Both the position numbers and the translations under genes were made by a program. Below are positions 52,977-62,313 of a DNA stretch of 64,000 nt, piece by piece. The notes beneath the pieces are model-generated. The model did no database searches. It saw nothing but the letters and a program-made list of their open reading frames with translations, and was not told the origin of the DNA. The stretch's first letter is position 1, and every line of letters begins with the position of its first letter. Source of the stretch: Paenibacillus abyssi (GTDB taxonomy: Bacteria > Bacillota > Bacilli > Paenibacillales > Paenibacillaceae); contig NZ_BMGR01000015.1 in NCBI RefSeq assembly GCF_014640295.1, positions 62,001 through 126,000 of the forward strand. The letters run 5' to 3'.

Positions 52977-53669
52977 TTAAGACATGAAGAGCCTTGAATA
53001 TAGGGTTTCATGGCGAATCATCCCGAGCTCCGCGAGCGGCATATTCGTCCATGCATCTTCCGGCTCTAACGCCTCGATCAACCGCCAGGCCATCATGGCT
53101 TCGGGTATCAGCTTCGCTATAATGGCCTGCCCTTCTGTCTGCCCCATGGAAATAAGCCTTAGTGCACTATTAATGCAAGTTACAATACAGCTATATAAAT
53201 AACCTTGAACTGCTTGCTCGATCGGAGCGCCGAGCCGGTAACAGATCACGCTATAAACGAGCGGATGCGTCGCCGCGCTTTTGCCGCTTTGCACAGCATC
53301 CTTCAGCGCCGATAGATCCAGCTGCGGATGCATAGCTGCTGCAAGCTGCAGGAGGCGCTTCCCCATTTTCTCCATGCCGCTCCGGGTCTCCGACGAAATC
53401 CGCTGCATATGGACTTGTTTTTCAACCGCCCATACCCGGTCCCATTGCCCCGACTCGGCATCGCGGTAGACCGCTTTGATGACCATCGCATCGCCAGGCG
53501 CCCAGCTTTGTTTAAGCATTGTATCCGCAAACGCCAAGAGCTGCTTGCTCGTTGTTATCTGGCCCTCTTGAACAAGCGTCTCCAAGCCAAACGAATGGGA
53601 AAACCCGCCGATCGGCAGAGCGGAATCGAGCAGCTGCTGCATGGCCAGCCAAGAACCGTAATCTTTCAT
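52977..53669 (-). CDS. ureF: Urease accessory protein UreF
   Basis: A 230-residue all-helical protein that bridges UreG and the UreD-apoenzyme complex. QQLLDSALPIGGFSHSFGLETLVQEGQI and the PLVYSVICYRLGAPIEQAVQGYLYSCIVTCINSALRLISMGQTEGQ stretch are family signatures. GGAGAAGGGCGG precedes the ATG at 53669; the longer frame overlaps ureC. Fifth to last position in the order ureA-B-C-F-G-D. Confidence 0.92.
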   Translation of the reverse strand: MKDYGSWLAMQQLLDSALPIGGFSHSFGLETLVQEGQITTSKQLLAFADTMLKQSWAPGDAMVIKAVYRDAESGQWDRVWAVEKQVHMQRISSETRSGMEKMGKRLLQLAAAMHPQLDLSALKDAVQSGKSAATHPLVYSVICYRLGAPIEQAVQGYLYSCIVTCINSALRLISMGQTEGQAIIAKLIPEAMMAWRLIEALEPEDAWTNMPLAELGMIRHETLYSRLFMS

Positions 53670-53691
53670 CCGCCCTTCTCCCTCCTTACCG

Positions 53692-55404
53692 CTAGAACAA
53701 GAAATAACGCTGCGCCATGGGCACAATCTCGGAAGGCTCGCAGGTTATATGCTCCCCGTCCACTTTGACTTGGTAAGTTTCCGGATCGACCTCAATCGAA
53801 GGTGTCTCGGCATTGTGGATCATATTCTTCTTGCCGATAGCCCGACAGCCGCGCACCGGCTCGACCCGCTTCTGCAAGCCCAACTCCTGTGCGATTCCGC
53901 GGTCATACGCAGCTTGAGACACAAAGGTAATCGAACTTTGATACTTCGATTTGCCGAAGGCTGCGAACATCGGACGGCCAAATACCGGCTGCGGCGTCGG
54001 AATCGATGCATTCGGGTCGCCCATCTGTGCATAGGCGATCGAGCCGCCCTTCAACACCAAATCTGGCTTCACCCCGAAGAACATGGGATTCCAGACGACT
54101 AAATCGGCAAACTTGCCCGGCTCCAACGAACCGACGAGATGGGAAACGCCGTGTGTGATCGCAGGGTTAATCGTATATTTGGCAATATATCTTTTAATGC
54201 GAAAGTTGTCGCTCTCTTGGTCAGGCGAGAGCGGCCCCCGCTGCTGTTTCATTTTATCCGCGGTTTGCCAGGTCCGGATAATGACTTCCCCGACACGGCC
54301 CATCGCTTGCGAATCGGAGCTGATCATGCTGAACACCCCCATGTCATGCAGGATATCCTCCGCTGCGATCGTCTCCGGACGGATACGGGAATCGGCAAAC
54401 GCCATATCCTCGGGAATCCGGCTGTCCAGATGATGGCATACCATCAGCATGTCCAGATGCTCTTCGATTGTATTAATGGTAAAAGGACGTGTCGGGTTCG
54501 TAGAGGAAGGCAGCACATTCGCTTCCGCTGCCGCGCGGATAATATCCGGCGCATGGCCGCCGCCCGCGCCTTCGGTATGATACGTATGGATCGTTCGATC
54601 TCCGATCGCTGCCAGCGTATCCTCCAAAAACCCCGCTTCATTAAGCGTATCCGTATGAATCGCAACCTGCACATCATATTGATCGGCCGCCTTCAGGCAC
54701 GCATCGATGGCAGCCGGTGTCGTGCCCCAATCTTCATGAAGCTTCAGCCCGATCGCTCCTGCCTCGATCTGCTCGATGAGCGGTCCTGTAAATGCCGCAT
54801 TGCCCTTTCCTGTAAATCCGATATTCATCGGAAACGCCTCGGCTGCCTCCAGCATGCGCCGCATGTGCCAAGCTCCCGGCGTACATGTCGTTGCGTTCGT
54901 CCCTGTTGCCGGGCCGGTGCCGCCGCCGATCATCGTGGTGACGCCGGACGATAGTGCCGTTTCAATCTGCTGCGGACAAATAAAATGAATATGCGCGTCG
55001 ATGCCGCCTGCGGTCACAATTTTACCCTCTCCGGCAATGACTTCTGTGCTTGCGCCAACGATCATATTCGCATCGACGCCATCCATGATATCCGGATTCC
55101 CGCCTTTGCCAATCCCGACAATCATGCCGTCCTTCAAGCCGATATCCGCCTTGACGATGCCCCAATGATCGATGATCACGGCATTTGTTATCAGTGTATC
55201 CAGCACGCCTTCACTGCGCAGTGCACCGCTTGATTGTCCCATTCCATCGCGGATCACCTTGCCCCCGCCAAACTTGCATTCATCGCCATACACAGTGAAA
55301 TCCTTCTCGATCTCCGCCCACAGCTCCGTATCCGCTAACCGGACGGCATCACCGGTTGTTGGCCCGAACATTTGCGCATAGCTTTTACGGTCCATCCGGC
55401 TCAC
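53692..55404 (-). CDS. ureC: Urease alpha subunit UreC (catalytic)
   Basis: A 570-residue catalytic subunit that hydrolyses urea to ammonia and carbamate at a bi-nickel site. Ligands are recognisable: His pair in [13 protein letters not shown], the carbamylated Lys in [12 protein letters not shown], His in AIHTDTLNE and in HTEGAGGGH, catalytic flap [13 protein letters not shown] and the Asp in the later SSDSQAMGR. The GTG at 55404 overlaps the ureB stop (GTGA) and follows GGAGG; an ATG at 55395 is also possible. Length matches bacterial UreC. Confidence 0.96.
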   Translation of the reverse strand: MSRMDRKSYAQMFGPTTGDAVRLADTELWAEIEKDFTVYGDECKFGGGKVIRDGMGQSSGALRSEGVLDTLITNAVIIDHWGIVKADIGLKDGMIVGIGKGGNPDIMDGVDANMIVGASTEVIAGEGKIVTAGGIDAHIHFICPQQIETALSSGVTTMIGGGTGPATGTNATTCTPGAWHMRRMLEAAEAFPMNIGFTGKGNAAFTGPLIEQIEAGAIGLKLHEDWGTTPAAIDACLKAADQYDVQVAIHTDTLNEAGFLEDTLAAIGDRTIHTYHTEGAGGGHAPDIIRAAAEANVLPSSTNPTRPFTINTIEEHLDMLMVCHHLDSRIPEDMAFADSRIRPETIAAEDILHDMGVFSMISSDSQAMGRVGEVIIRTWQTADKMKQQRGPLSPDQESDNFRIKRYIAKYTINPAITHGVSHLVGSLEPGKFADLVVWNPMFFGVKPDLVLKGGSIAYAQMGDPNASIPTPQPVFGRPMFAAFGKSKYQSSITFVSQAAYDRGIAQELGLQKRVEPVRGCRAIGKKNMIHNAETPSIEVDPETYQVKVDGEHITCEPSEIVPMAQRYFLF

Positions 55405-55769
55405 ACGTCCTCCCCCTTCCATGCTGCTAACCTTTCCCGCACGTCATCGGACATAACGCCCTTTAATGCCGGGCCTTGCGTCAAATTGTTCAACCCATAA
55501 GAACGCATGCTTCCGCCAAGCTGCACCAGCTGTACCGGCTTTTCTTCCCCTGGCTCAAACCTGACAGCCGTGCCCGCCGGTATGTTCAGCCGCATCCCGA
55601 ACGCTACCACCCGGTCAAAGCGCAGCGCCCGGTTAACTTCGAAAAAGTGAAAATGAGACCCGACCTGTACCGGCCGGTCACCGGTGTTCACAACGATCAG
55701 CTCCGCCGTAGCCCGGCCTTCATTTAATTGAATCTCTCCTGGAACGGTTCGATATTCGCCTGGAATCAT
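55401..55769 (-). CDS. ureB: Urease beta subunit UreB
   Basis: A 122-residue structural subunit, slightly longer than typical. [52 protein letters not shown] is the family signature. GAGGAGGGG precedes the ATG at 55769. Packs with UreA and UreC in the trimer of heterotrimers. Confidence 0.96.
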   Translation of the reverse strand: MIPGEYRTVPGEIQLNEGRATAELIVVNTGDRPVQVGSHFHFFEVNRALRFDRVVAFGMRLNIPAGTAVRFEPGEEKPVQLVQLGGSMRSYGLNNLTQGPALKGVMSDDVRERLAAWKGEDV

Positions 55770-55798
55770 CGTGTTCTTCCCCTCCTCTATCACGCTTG

Positions 55799-56104
55799 TT
55801 ACCCGGCAATCGGATGATGGATCGTGACAAGCTTCGTTCCGTCCGGAAAGGTGGCTTCCACCTGAACCTCGTGAATCATTTGCGGAATGCCGGACATCAC
55901 CTGCTCCGATGTTAGGATCGTTGTACCATATTCCATTAACTGGGCGACCGTCATGCCGTCACGGGCACCCTCCATGATTTCCGAAGTGATGAGCGCAACG
56001 CTTTCCGGATAATTTAATTTGACTCCCCGCTTCAACCGGCGGCGTGCCAGATCGGCAGCAATTGTAATCATCAGTTTTTCTTTCTCGCGTTCGGTTAATT
56101 GCAT
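55799..56104 (-). CDS. ureA: Urease gamma subunit UreA
   Basis: A 101-residue structural subunit. [50 protein letters not shown] and the final [11 protein letters not shown] are diagnostic. GAGGTGAAAACC precedes the ATG at 56104; the longer frame is not translated. First gene of the operon, controlled by the promoter at 56135-56163 with the nitrogen-control box just upstream. Confidence 0.96.
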   Translation of the reverse strand: MQLTEREKEKLMITIAADLARRRLKRGVKLNYPESVALITSEIMEGARDGMTVAQLMEYGTTILTSEQVMSGIPQMIHEVQVEATFPDGTKLVTIHHPIAG

Positions 56105-56134
56105 GGTTTTCACCTCATCATCAATATTAGTTTC

Positions 56135-56188
56135 ATTATAGACAGCGATCTGATGGAAGTAAATCATTTTATGTTAGTTTATATGACA
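56135..56188 (-). promoter_or_regulatory. ureA promoter with GlnR/TnrA-type box
   Basis: Minus-strand promoter TTTACT (56163-56158), 17-base spacer, TATAAT (56140-56135). Upstream at 56172-56188 lies TGTTAGTTTATATGACA, matching 16 of 17 positions of TGTnAnAWWWTnTnACA. Its centre is about 52 bases upstream of the predicted start, the position used by TnrA/GlnR activators. This supports nitrogen-limitation control of urease. Confidence 0.75.
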
Positions 56189-56381
56189 TTAAAATGAACT
56201 TTACGATATGAACTTGGATATCATCTGTTAACTCGTAATGAAATATGACATAAATCAATAGAGCTTATTAAATGCATGGCAATCGTTGGTTTCCCTCGGG
56301 ATTTGCATGACATAAACTAGCTATCCCTTGTCCGATATGATAAACTCGAAGTCAAGGACATCTTACTTGGGAGGGAATAGC
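56189..56381 (+). other. ilvD leader region
   Basis: The stretch between the urease nitrogen box and ilvD. It holds AT-rich sequence with TATGACAT-type repeats (56240-56248 and 56308-56315) and the ilvD ribosome binding site. I see no T-box, attenuator or riboswitch. Confidence 0.4.
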
Positions 56382-58067
56382 ATGGCCGCAAAAAAAATGC
56401 GTTCTGACATGATTAAAAAAGGTTTTGACCGAGCTCCTCACCGCAGTTTGCTGCGAGCAGCCGGAGTAAAAGAAGAGGATTTCGGCAAACCGTTTATCGC
56501 GGTTTGTAATTCATATATCGATATCGTACCAGGTCACGTTCACCTGCAAGAATTCGGTAAAATCGTTAAAGAAGCCATTCGTGAAGCAGGAGGCGTACCG
56601 TTCGAGTTCAACACGATCGGCGTTGATGACGGGATCGCGATGGGCCATATCGGCATGCGTTACTCGCTGCCAAGCCGTGAAATTATTGCCGATTCACTCG
56701 AAACCGTCGTTTCCGCACACTGGTTCGATGGCATGGTTTGTATCCCGAACTGTGACAAAATCACACCGGGCATGATGATGGGCGCGCTTCGCGTCAACAT
56801 CCCGACTGTATTTGTCAGCGGCGGACCGATGAAAGCCGGTAAAACCTCCGACGGCCGTTCTATCTCGCTATCGAGCGTATTCGAAGGCGTCGGCGCTTTC
56901 CAAGCGGGTACGCTTGATGAAAAAGGATTGACAGAGCTTGAGCAATTCGGCTGCCCAACCTGCGGCTCCTGCTCCGGCATGTTCACCGCTAACTCGATGA
57001 ACTGCCTTGCAGAAGGCCTTGGCCTCGCGCTTCCAGGCAACGGCACGATTCTTGCTGTTGCACCGGAACGCCGTGATTTCGTAAGAAAATCCGCGAAGCA
57101 ATTGATGGAACTGATCGAGAAAGACATCAAACCGCGTGATATCGTAACGATTGAAGCGATCGACAACGCGTTTGCGCTCGACATGGCAATGGGCGGTTCA
57201 ACCAATACCGTTCTTCATACGTTGGCATTGGCGCATGAAGCAGGCTTCGAATACCCTGTTTCACGCATCAACGAGGTCGCTGAGCGCGTGCCTCACCTGG
57301 CTAAAATCGCACCAGCCTCCGACTATCACATCGAGGATGTGCACAATGCGGGCGGCGTTACAGCTATTTTGAACGAGCTGTTCAAAAAAGAAGGCGCATT
57401 GCACGGCGATTGCATCACCGTAACAGGCAAAACATTGCGTGAGAATGTAGAAGGTCATGAAATCGTAGATACCGATGTCATTCACACGATCGACAACCCG
57501 CACAGCGAACGCGGCGGCTTGGCTGTATTGTTCGGTAATATCGCTCCAGATGGCGGCATCATTAAAGTTGGCGCTGTCGACAAATCGGTTAACGGCTATC
57601 ATAAAGGTCCTGCAATTTGCTTCGATTCGCAGGACGACGCATTGTATGGCATCGCTAACGGCAAAGTAAAAGAAGGCCATGTCGTGGTCATCCGTTACGA
57701 AGGTCCAAAAGGCGGCCCAGGCATGCCTGAGATGCTTGCTCCAACTTCGCAAATCGTAGGTATGGGTCTTGGCGCCAAAGTCGGCTTGATCACCGACGGA
57801 CGCTTCTCCGGCGCATCCCGCGGAATCAGCATTGGCCATATTTCTCCGGAAGCGGCAGAAGGCGGACCTATTGCCTTTATCGAGGATGGCGACATCATCG
57901 AGCTTGATCTGAACAACAGAAAGATTGAACTGCAGGTAAGCGATGAAGAGCTTGCTAAACGCCGCGCAAATTGGAAAGGGTTCGAGCCTAAGGTTAAATC
58001 CGGATATTTAGCACGATACTCCAAGCTTGTTACTTCTGCAAGCACCGGCGGCGTAATGAAAGTCTAA
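56382..58067 (+). CDS. ilvD: Dihydroxy-acid dehydratase
   Basis: A 561-residue Fe-S enzyme of branched-chain amino acid synthesis that dehydrates 2,3-dihydroxy-isovalerate and -methylvalerate to the 2-oxo acids. Cluster cysteines appear in [26 protein letters not shown] and [25 protein letters not shown] precedes the ATG at 56382; the frame to 56328 is an extension without a binding site. It is monocistronic here, with a strong terminator after it. No ilv or leu genes are adjacent. Confidence 0.96.
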   Translation: MAAKKMRSDMIKKGFDRAPHRSLLRAAGVKEEDFGKPFIAVCNSYIDIVPGHVHLQEFGKIVKEAIREAGGVPFEFNTIGVDDGIAMGHIGMRYSLPSREIIADSLETVVSAHWFDGMVCIPNCDKITPGMMMGALRVNIPTVFVSGGPMKAGKTSDGRSISLSSVFEGVGAFQAGTLDEKGLTELEQFGCPTCGSCSGMFTANSMNCLAEGLGLALPGNGTILAVAPERRDFVRKSAKQLMELIEKDIKPRDIVTIEAIDNAFALDMAMGGSTNTVLHTLALAHEAGFEYPVSRINEVAERVPHLAKIAPASDYHIEDVHNAGGVTAILNELFKKEGALHGDCITVTGKTLRENVEGHEIVDTDVIHTIDNPHSERGGLAVLFGNIAPDGGIIKVGAVDKSVNGYHKGPAICFDSQDDALYGIANGKVKEGHVVVIRYEGPKGGPGMPEMLAPTSQIVGMGLGAKVGLITDGRFSGASRGISIGHISPEAAEGGPIAFIEDGDIIELDLNNRKIELQVSDEELAKRRANWKGFEPKVKSGYLARYSKLVTSASTGGVMKV

Positions 58068-58087
58068 TCCAACGCATTCATAACATA

Positions 58088-58134
58088 GAAGAGGCCGTCT
58101 CTCAGCCAAGCTGCTGAAGAAACGGCCTCTTTTT
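58088..58134 (+). terminator. Intrinsic terminator of ilvD
   Basis: AGAGGCCGT and ACGGCCTCT with a short inner stem-loop, followed by TTTT. Confidence 0.85.
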
Positions 58135-58137
58135 AAA

Positions 58138-58180
58138 GGGGCTCTCCCTCGGTCACTTATGTGACTTCCGGGAGAGCCCC
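58138..58180. terminator. Second large hairpin after ilvD
   Basis: GGGGCTCTCCC pairs with GGGAGAGCCCC around an inner GTCAC/GTGAC stem. It may back up termination of ilvD or the convergent terC transcript. The rest of the gap to 58322 shows only a short GCGGAC/GTCCGC hairpin near 58201. Confidence 0.6.
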
Positions 58181-58322
58181 TTGCTTTAGCATATAATACT
58201 GCGGACTAGGTCCGCCTGAACACTAGAATAGATCAGATTGCCATGAGAATTCGGCTTGTCCTTATGCCGTTCGTTAAACGATTGAACCGAAGCTGGGGAG
58301 CTGTCGATTTCATGCTTATCTC

Positions 58323-59153
58323 TTATCTCTCTTTTGTCGCAGCAATCTCAGGATTATTAAGTGCCTTTGCATCGGTATGATCAGATTCGCCTGTATCACC
58401 GATGTCTTTAGACAGGAACCAACCGCCAACAGCGATCAAGACAAGAACTGCATAGAACGTCCCTTTCCAAGCCGTGCTGTGCGCGAATTCTTTCGACAGC
58501 ACGTTGAGCGAAGGATGCGAAAGCGTGTAGACAGCAAGCTTAACGCCAACCCAGCCGACAATCATGAAGGCGGCAATCTCAAGGCCTGGACGGCGATGTA
58601 ACAACTTGACGAAGAACGACGCCGCAAAACGCATGATGATCAATCCGATGAAACCGCCGGTGAAGATAACCAAGAAGTGTCCGCCGTCCATGCCGCCGAT
58701 ATGCGGCAAATTGGTCGTCGGAAGCACCACGGCAAGCGCAACGGCCGCCAGGATCGAGTCTACGGCAAAGGCGATATCCGCAAGTTCCACTTTAAATACA
58801 GTCATCCAGAAGCCGGCTTTCTTGCCTTCCTTCGGTGTTGCTTCCTTCTCTGGGACAACTTTACGAATGAGCACTTTTCTTATAATGTGATTTAACGCAA
58901 TGAAGAACAGGTACAACGCACCTATCGCCTGTACTTGCCACACGCCAACCAAGAACGAAATGGCGAACAACGAAAGGAAACGGAACACAAACGCCCCGGC
59001 CAAACCGTAAAATAGCGCCCTCTTTCTCTCCTTCTCCGGCAAATGCTTAACCATAATCGCCAGTACGAGCGCATTATCTGCTGCCAATAGCCCCTCAAGT
59101 GCAATGAGTACTACAAGTACCCAAGCATACTCGAGCAAAATTGAATAATCCAT
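58323..59153 (-). CDS. TerC-family membrane protein, probable manganese exporter (YkoY-like)
   Basis: About 276 residues with about seven helices. VVLIALEGLLAADNALVLAIMVKHLPEKERKRALFYGLAGAFVFRFLSLFAISFL and VELADIAFAVDSILAAVALAV carry the acidic residues (EGLLAADN; DIAFAVDS) of TerC metal-ion transporters. The ATG at 59153 has GGGAG eight bases upstream. Upstream is a yybP-ykoY aptamer, which binds Mn2+ in Bacillus, so manganese efflux, perhaps to load exported enzymes, is the likely role. Confidence 0.92.
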   Translation of the reverse strand: MDYSILLEYAWVLVVLIALEGLLAADNALVLAIMVKHLPEKERKRALFYGLAGAFVFRFLSLFAISFLVGVWQVQAIGALYLFFIALNHIIRKVLIRKVVPEKEATPKEGKKAGFWMTVFKVELADIAFAVDSILAAVALAVVLPTTNLPHIGGMDGGHFLVIFTGGFIGLIIMRFAASFFVKLLHRRPGLEIAAFMIVGWVGVKLAVYTLSHPSLNVLSKEFAHSTAWKGTFYAVLVLIAVGGWFLSKDIGDTGESDHTDAKALNNPEIAATKER

Positions 59154-59197
59154 GCCTCTCACTCCCTCTTTTTACTGCCAAATAAGTATCTATACAT

Positions 59198-59224
59198 AAA
59201 AAACCTTTACCTATAAGGCAAAGG
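59198..59224 (-). terminator. Riboswitch terminator, gene-proximal
   Basis: CCTTTGCC and GGTAAAGG stem followed on the minus strand by TTTTTT, about 45 bases before the terC start. It can be disrupted when the aptamer is bound. Confidence 0.75.
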
Positions 59225-59231
59225 CCACAAG

Positions 59232-59263
59232 AAAAGACCTTTACCATGTATAGGCAAAGGTCT
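59232..59263 (-). terminator. Riboswitch terminator, upstream copy
   Basis: AGACCTTTGCC and GGTAAAGGTCT pair around TATACAT, followed by TTTTC on the minus strand. It resembles the proximal terminator in sequence, so two tandem terminators control one gene. Confidence 0.7.
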
Positions 59264-59276
59264 CGCAAACAACGTT

Positions 59277-59352
59277 GGACGTTGCCAATAAAGCCGGAGA
59301 TTTCTCTCGTAATGACGACTTTACTGTACCAGCTACTCCCCTTTGGAGTGGT
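59277..59352 (-). ncRNA. yybP-ykoY (manganese) riboswitch aptamer
   Basis: On the minus strand the leader contains AAAGGGGAGTAGC, AAGTCGTCATTACGAGA and CCGGCTTTATTGGCAACG, the characteristic conserved loops and P1 flank of the yybP-ykoY family. It is followed by two hairpins ending in T-runs and then a TerC gene, the standard context. A TATAAT at 59410-59405 is the likely -10. Confidence 0.9.
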
Positions 59353-59484
59353 TCATTAAGTTTGATAACTGTATTACGCGAGCCTTGCAAGAAAGTTTCG
59401 ATTTATTATACAATGATTTAAAAATTAATTCTACTAAAATATTACGAAAGTTAACCCTGTGTTATTCCTTAACCACATTTTCAA

Positions 59485-60903
59485 TCAGGGAACCAGCTCT
59501 CTTGCGGTTTTCTCCTGTTCAAACGTTTTTTGCGCCACGACCTTTGAATCTGTATCCGATCCTGCGGAAAGCGGAACCGCCCCTGTCCAATCAGCCCGAT
59601 CCGCCTCAGACGGCGCATAACGGCTGTGGAACTCTTCCATCGACATAGCGACGATGCGCGGCACGAGGGTCGCTTGTTTGCTGCTTACCCTTTTATTTCC
59701 CGATGGATGAAGCACCCGGATCAGAATTTTCAAGTAAAACCTCGTCATTTTGCTGAATAATCCTTCCGGAAGCTCCAGTACGTTAAAACCGAACGATTCC
59801 GATCCACGGTTAATCATGCTAATGCCATACAGTCCGCGAACGTCGTTGAATTCTTGCCTGCCGCTGATCTGTCGTGCAAGCTTAGGCAGCGCCCTTTCGA
59901 CTTCACGAATAACATAAATCGCCATTTGCATCAGGGATTTTGAACGTCTCATGATCTGGAAAAGCTTCTTATTGTCAAAATGGAGCTCAATGACTTTGTC
60001 GTTGTTGCCAATCTTATGGCCGTCCTTCAGCTCCAGCGTCTTGCCCCGGTATGGCCGGATACGGAAATGAAAAATGCCTTCGCCGTGATCTACCGCTTCC
60101 AAACGGAATAAATAATGGAACAACCGCTCCCAGCCGAGCCATGCTGACACGAGCGCCCGTTTCATAACGGATAGCTGTGGCTTTTGCTTCGAACGGGCCT
60201 TATCCGTCAATTCGATCATCTCCGCAATCGTTACAAAACGGTAATTTTCCCGCTGCCCTTCCTGCAGATATTTCTCCAGCGCTTTCAGCATATTCTCAGG
60301 CGCGTCTTTGTCCGCGCCAAAGGTATTGCCACAGTCATGAAGCAGCAGCACTTCTCCCGGCTTCAGCTTTTTGAGCATCCGCTTGGTCAGGCGCTCGGTA
60401 CCGACCCGCTTGCGCCAATCGCCAAACATCGCAGACCATAAAATAATTTGTAAATAACCTAAATTAGAAAAATCGAAAAGATTGACGATCCCCCATGGAG
60501 GTCGGTAATATGCCGATCTTGAACCGGTCGCCTTCTTAATAATTTCTGAAGTGCGATGGATTTGTTTTTTTACGGATCCCGGGCGCATCAGCCAGTTTGA
60601 TTTATGAACGTAATTATGAATGCCGATTACATGCCCTTCATCCTTCATGCGGCGGAGAAGCTCCGGATGCCGCTGCGCATTCGCGCCGACGACAAAAAAT
60701 GTTGCTTTTGCCCCATATTTAGCAAGAAGATCCAGCAGCTGCGGTGTATAGACAGAATCAGGCCCGTCATCAAAGGTTAAGGCGATTTCCCGCTCTACCT
60801 GCCCTTTCTTGAATACGCGAAAACCAAACGTTCGGCTAATGATGCCTGGGAGAAAGGCATAAAAGGTTAAAATGTAGAATCCCCAAAGCAGCAAATTCTC
60901 CAT
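59485..60903 (-). CDS. Polysaccharide deacetylase with long C-terminal (YkoP-like) domain
   Basis: A 472-residue protein with one N-terminal membrane helix, a NodB domain (about 30-235) with ALTFDDGPDS, VIGIHNYVHKSN, YRPPWGIV and LLLHDCG, and a C-terminal domain of about 200 residues (AWLGWERLFHYLFRLEAVDHGEGIFHFRIRPYRG...) that I associate with YkoP-like proteins. It probably deacetylates a wall polymer while anchored in the membrane. Its neighbour terC also has a counterpart in the Bacillus yko region. Confidence 0.85.
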   Translation of the reverse strand: MENLLLWGFYILTFYAFLPGIISRTFGFRVFKKGQVEREIALTFDDGPDSVYTPQLLDLLAKYGAKATFFVVGANAQRHPELLRRMKDEGHVIGIHNYVHKSNWLMRPGSVKKQIHRTSEIIKKATGSRSAYYRPPWGIVNLFDFSNLGYLQIILWSAMFGDWRKRVGTERLTKRMLKKLKPGEVLLLHDCGNTFGADKDAPENMLKALEKYLQEGQRENYRFVTIAEMIELTDKARSKQKPQLSVMKRALVSAWLGWERLFHYLFRLEAVDHGEGIFHFRIRPYRGKTLELKDGHKIGNNDKVIELHFDNKKLFQIMRRSKSLMQMAIYVIREVERALPKLARQISGRQEFNDVRGLYGISMINRGSESFGFNVLELPEGLFSKMTRFYLKILIRVLHPSGNKRVSSKQATLVPRIVAMSMEEFHSRYAPSEADRADWTGAVPLSAGSDTDSKVVAQKTFEQEKTARELVP

Positions 60904-61067
60904 GGCTCTACTCCCCGCTATTCTGTTTACTGTAATCCGTCTCCCGGATCGGGACGAACGCCGTTGATGCCTAAACTATTGTACCATAACGCAACAAAAA
61001 ATAGGCATCTTTTTAAAACTATAGTACAATCAATTTAGATGTATTAATGGACAAAGGGGTACGATTT

Positions 61068-62198
61068 ATGCTGACGTTTTATAAAAAATATTGGAAAACC
61101 GCATTCGATATTGCTTTAATCGTTCTAACGGTGTACCTCATCATGGTTGCATTCAGTTTTCTGTACCGGATCGCAACGCCCGTGTTCTTGTCTTTTGTCA
61201 TTTTTATGATGATTGAACCGCTGGCCAAACGGTTAAACCGTATCGGCCTGAAGAAATCCATCGCTTCGGCGATCTCCATCCTGGTCTTTTCGCTTGTCAT
61301 TGTCGGCGCATTCCTGCTGGCCGGGTTCGTCCTTACGAATGAAATTATGAGCTTTGCGAATAATCTGCCGCAATATCAGAGCATGCTGATCTCACAAGTC
61401 GAGCAGACAACCGCCTTTTTGACGCAGCAGTTCCAATCGCTGCCGCCGGACGTTGTGAATAGTTTAAATGATATGGTTAATTCCGTTACCCAATGGGGCA
61501 GCGGTGTCGCCTCAAGCTTCCTGATGTCACTCGTCGGATTTCTGACTTCGTTTTCCGCCTTTATGTTCAATTTTATTATCGGGATCGTGCTCGCGTACTT
61601 CCTTAGCATCGAAATAAAAGACTGGAAAAAAATTGCCCAGGACAAAACGCCAAACACATTTAAAACGGCATTTTTCTTTCTTAGGGACAATGTTTTTAGA
61701 GGCATTGGCGCATACTTGATGGCGCAGCTGAAGCTCATTTCGGTCACCTTCATCGTTATTCTCATCGCGCTCCTTATTTTGGGCGTAGAGAGTGCTTTCG
61801 CGATCGCCGTGCTGTCCGCGGTCTTCGATGTGCTGCCGCTGCTTGGCGTAAGTACTGTGTTTATCCCTTGGATTATCTATTTGTTCATCGTAGGAAACAC
61901 GAGCCTCGCGATTTGGCTTAGTGTGCTGCTGCTCGTAGTCATTCTTACGCGCCAGGTGCTTGAGCCGAAGATTACGGGCGATACGCTCGGCGTATCCGCC
62001 TTTACGATGCTTGTATTCATGATCATTTCGCTATCCTTGTTCGGTGTAGCCGGCGTTATTCTATCCCCGATTCTCGTCATCTTGATCAAGGCGTTGTATG
62101 ACCAGGGTTATCTCAAGCGCTGGATACGCAAGCCACAGGGTGAATACGACGATAAGCCGCAGCCGCCTTCGAATCCGGATGGCCCTCAGATTGTCTGA
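61068..62198 (+). CDS. AI-2E-family permease
   Basis: About 376 residues with eight membrane helices. LVIVGAFLLAGFVLTNEIMSFANNLPQYQ and AVFDVLPLLGVSTVFIPWIIYLFIVGNTSLAIW are family signatures. AAGGGG nine bases before the ATG at 61068 supports that start over 61047. The family exports autoinducer-2 (TqsA), Na+ or other solutes; nothing here decides which. The C-terminal tail is Pro-rich and cytoplasmic. Confidence 0.9.
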   Translation: MLTFYKKYWKTAFDIALIVLTVYLIMVAFSFLYRIATPVFLSFVIFMMIEPLAKRLNRIGLKKSIASAISILVFSLVIVGAFLLAGFVLTNEIMSFANNLPQYQSMLISQVEQTTAFLTQQFQSLPPDVVNSLNDMVNSVTQWGSGVASSFLMSLVGFLTSFSAFMFNFIIGIVLAYFLSIEIKDWKKIAQDKTPNTFKTAFFFLRDNVFRGIGAYLMAQLKLISVTFIVILIALLILGVESAFAIAVLSAVFDVLPLLGVSTVFIPWIIYLFIVGNTSLAIWLSVLLLVVILTRQVLEPKITGDTLGVSAFTMLVFMIISLSLFGVAGVILSPILVILIKALYDQGYLKRWIRKPQGEYDDKPQPPSNPDGPQIV

Positions 62199-62270
62199 AT
62201 CGCGGAACGTACCACGGTACTCAAAAAAATAAATGAAATTTGCCGTCACGCCTGAAATATGACACGGAAG

Positions 62271-62313
62271 AGCCGCACCCCTAACCGTTTATAAACGGGC
62301 TTGGGATGCGGCT
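62271..62313. terminator. Bidirectional hairpin between AI-2E and PBP genes
   Basis: AGCCGCACCC with GGGATGCGGCT and an inner CCGTTT/AAACGG stem, followed on the plus strand by TTT. It overlaps the last codons of the PBP gene. Confidence 0.7.

Noticed and set aside
54139-54954. A long 271-residue frame on the plus strand inside ureC
   Set aside because: It is antisense to the fully conserved ureC gene and is rich in Arg, His and Cys as expected for a shadow frame.
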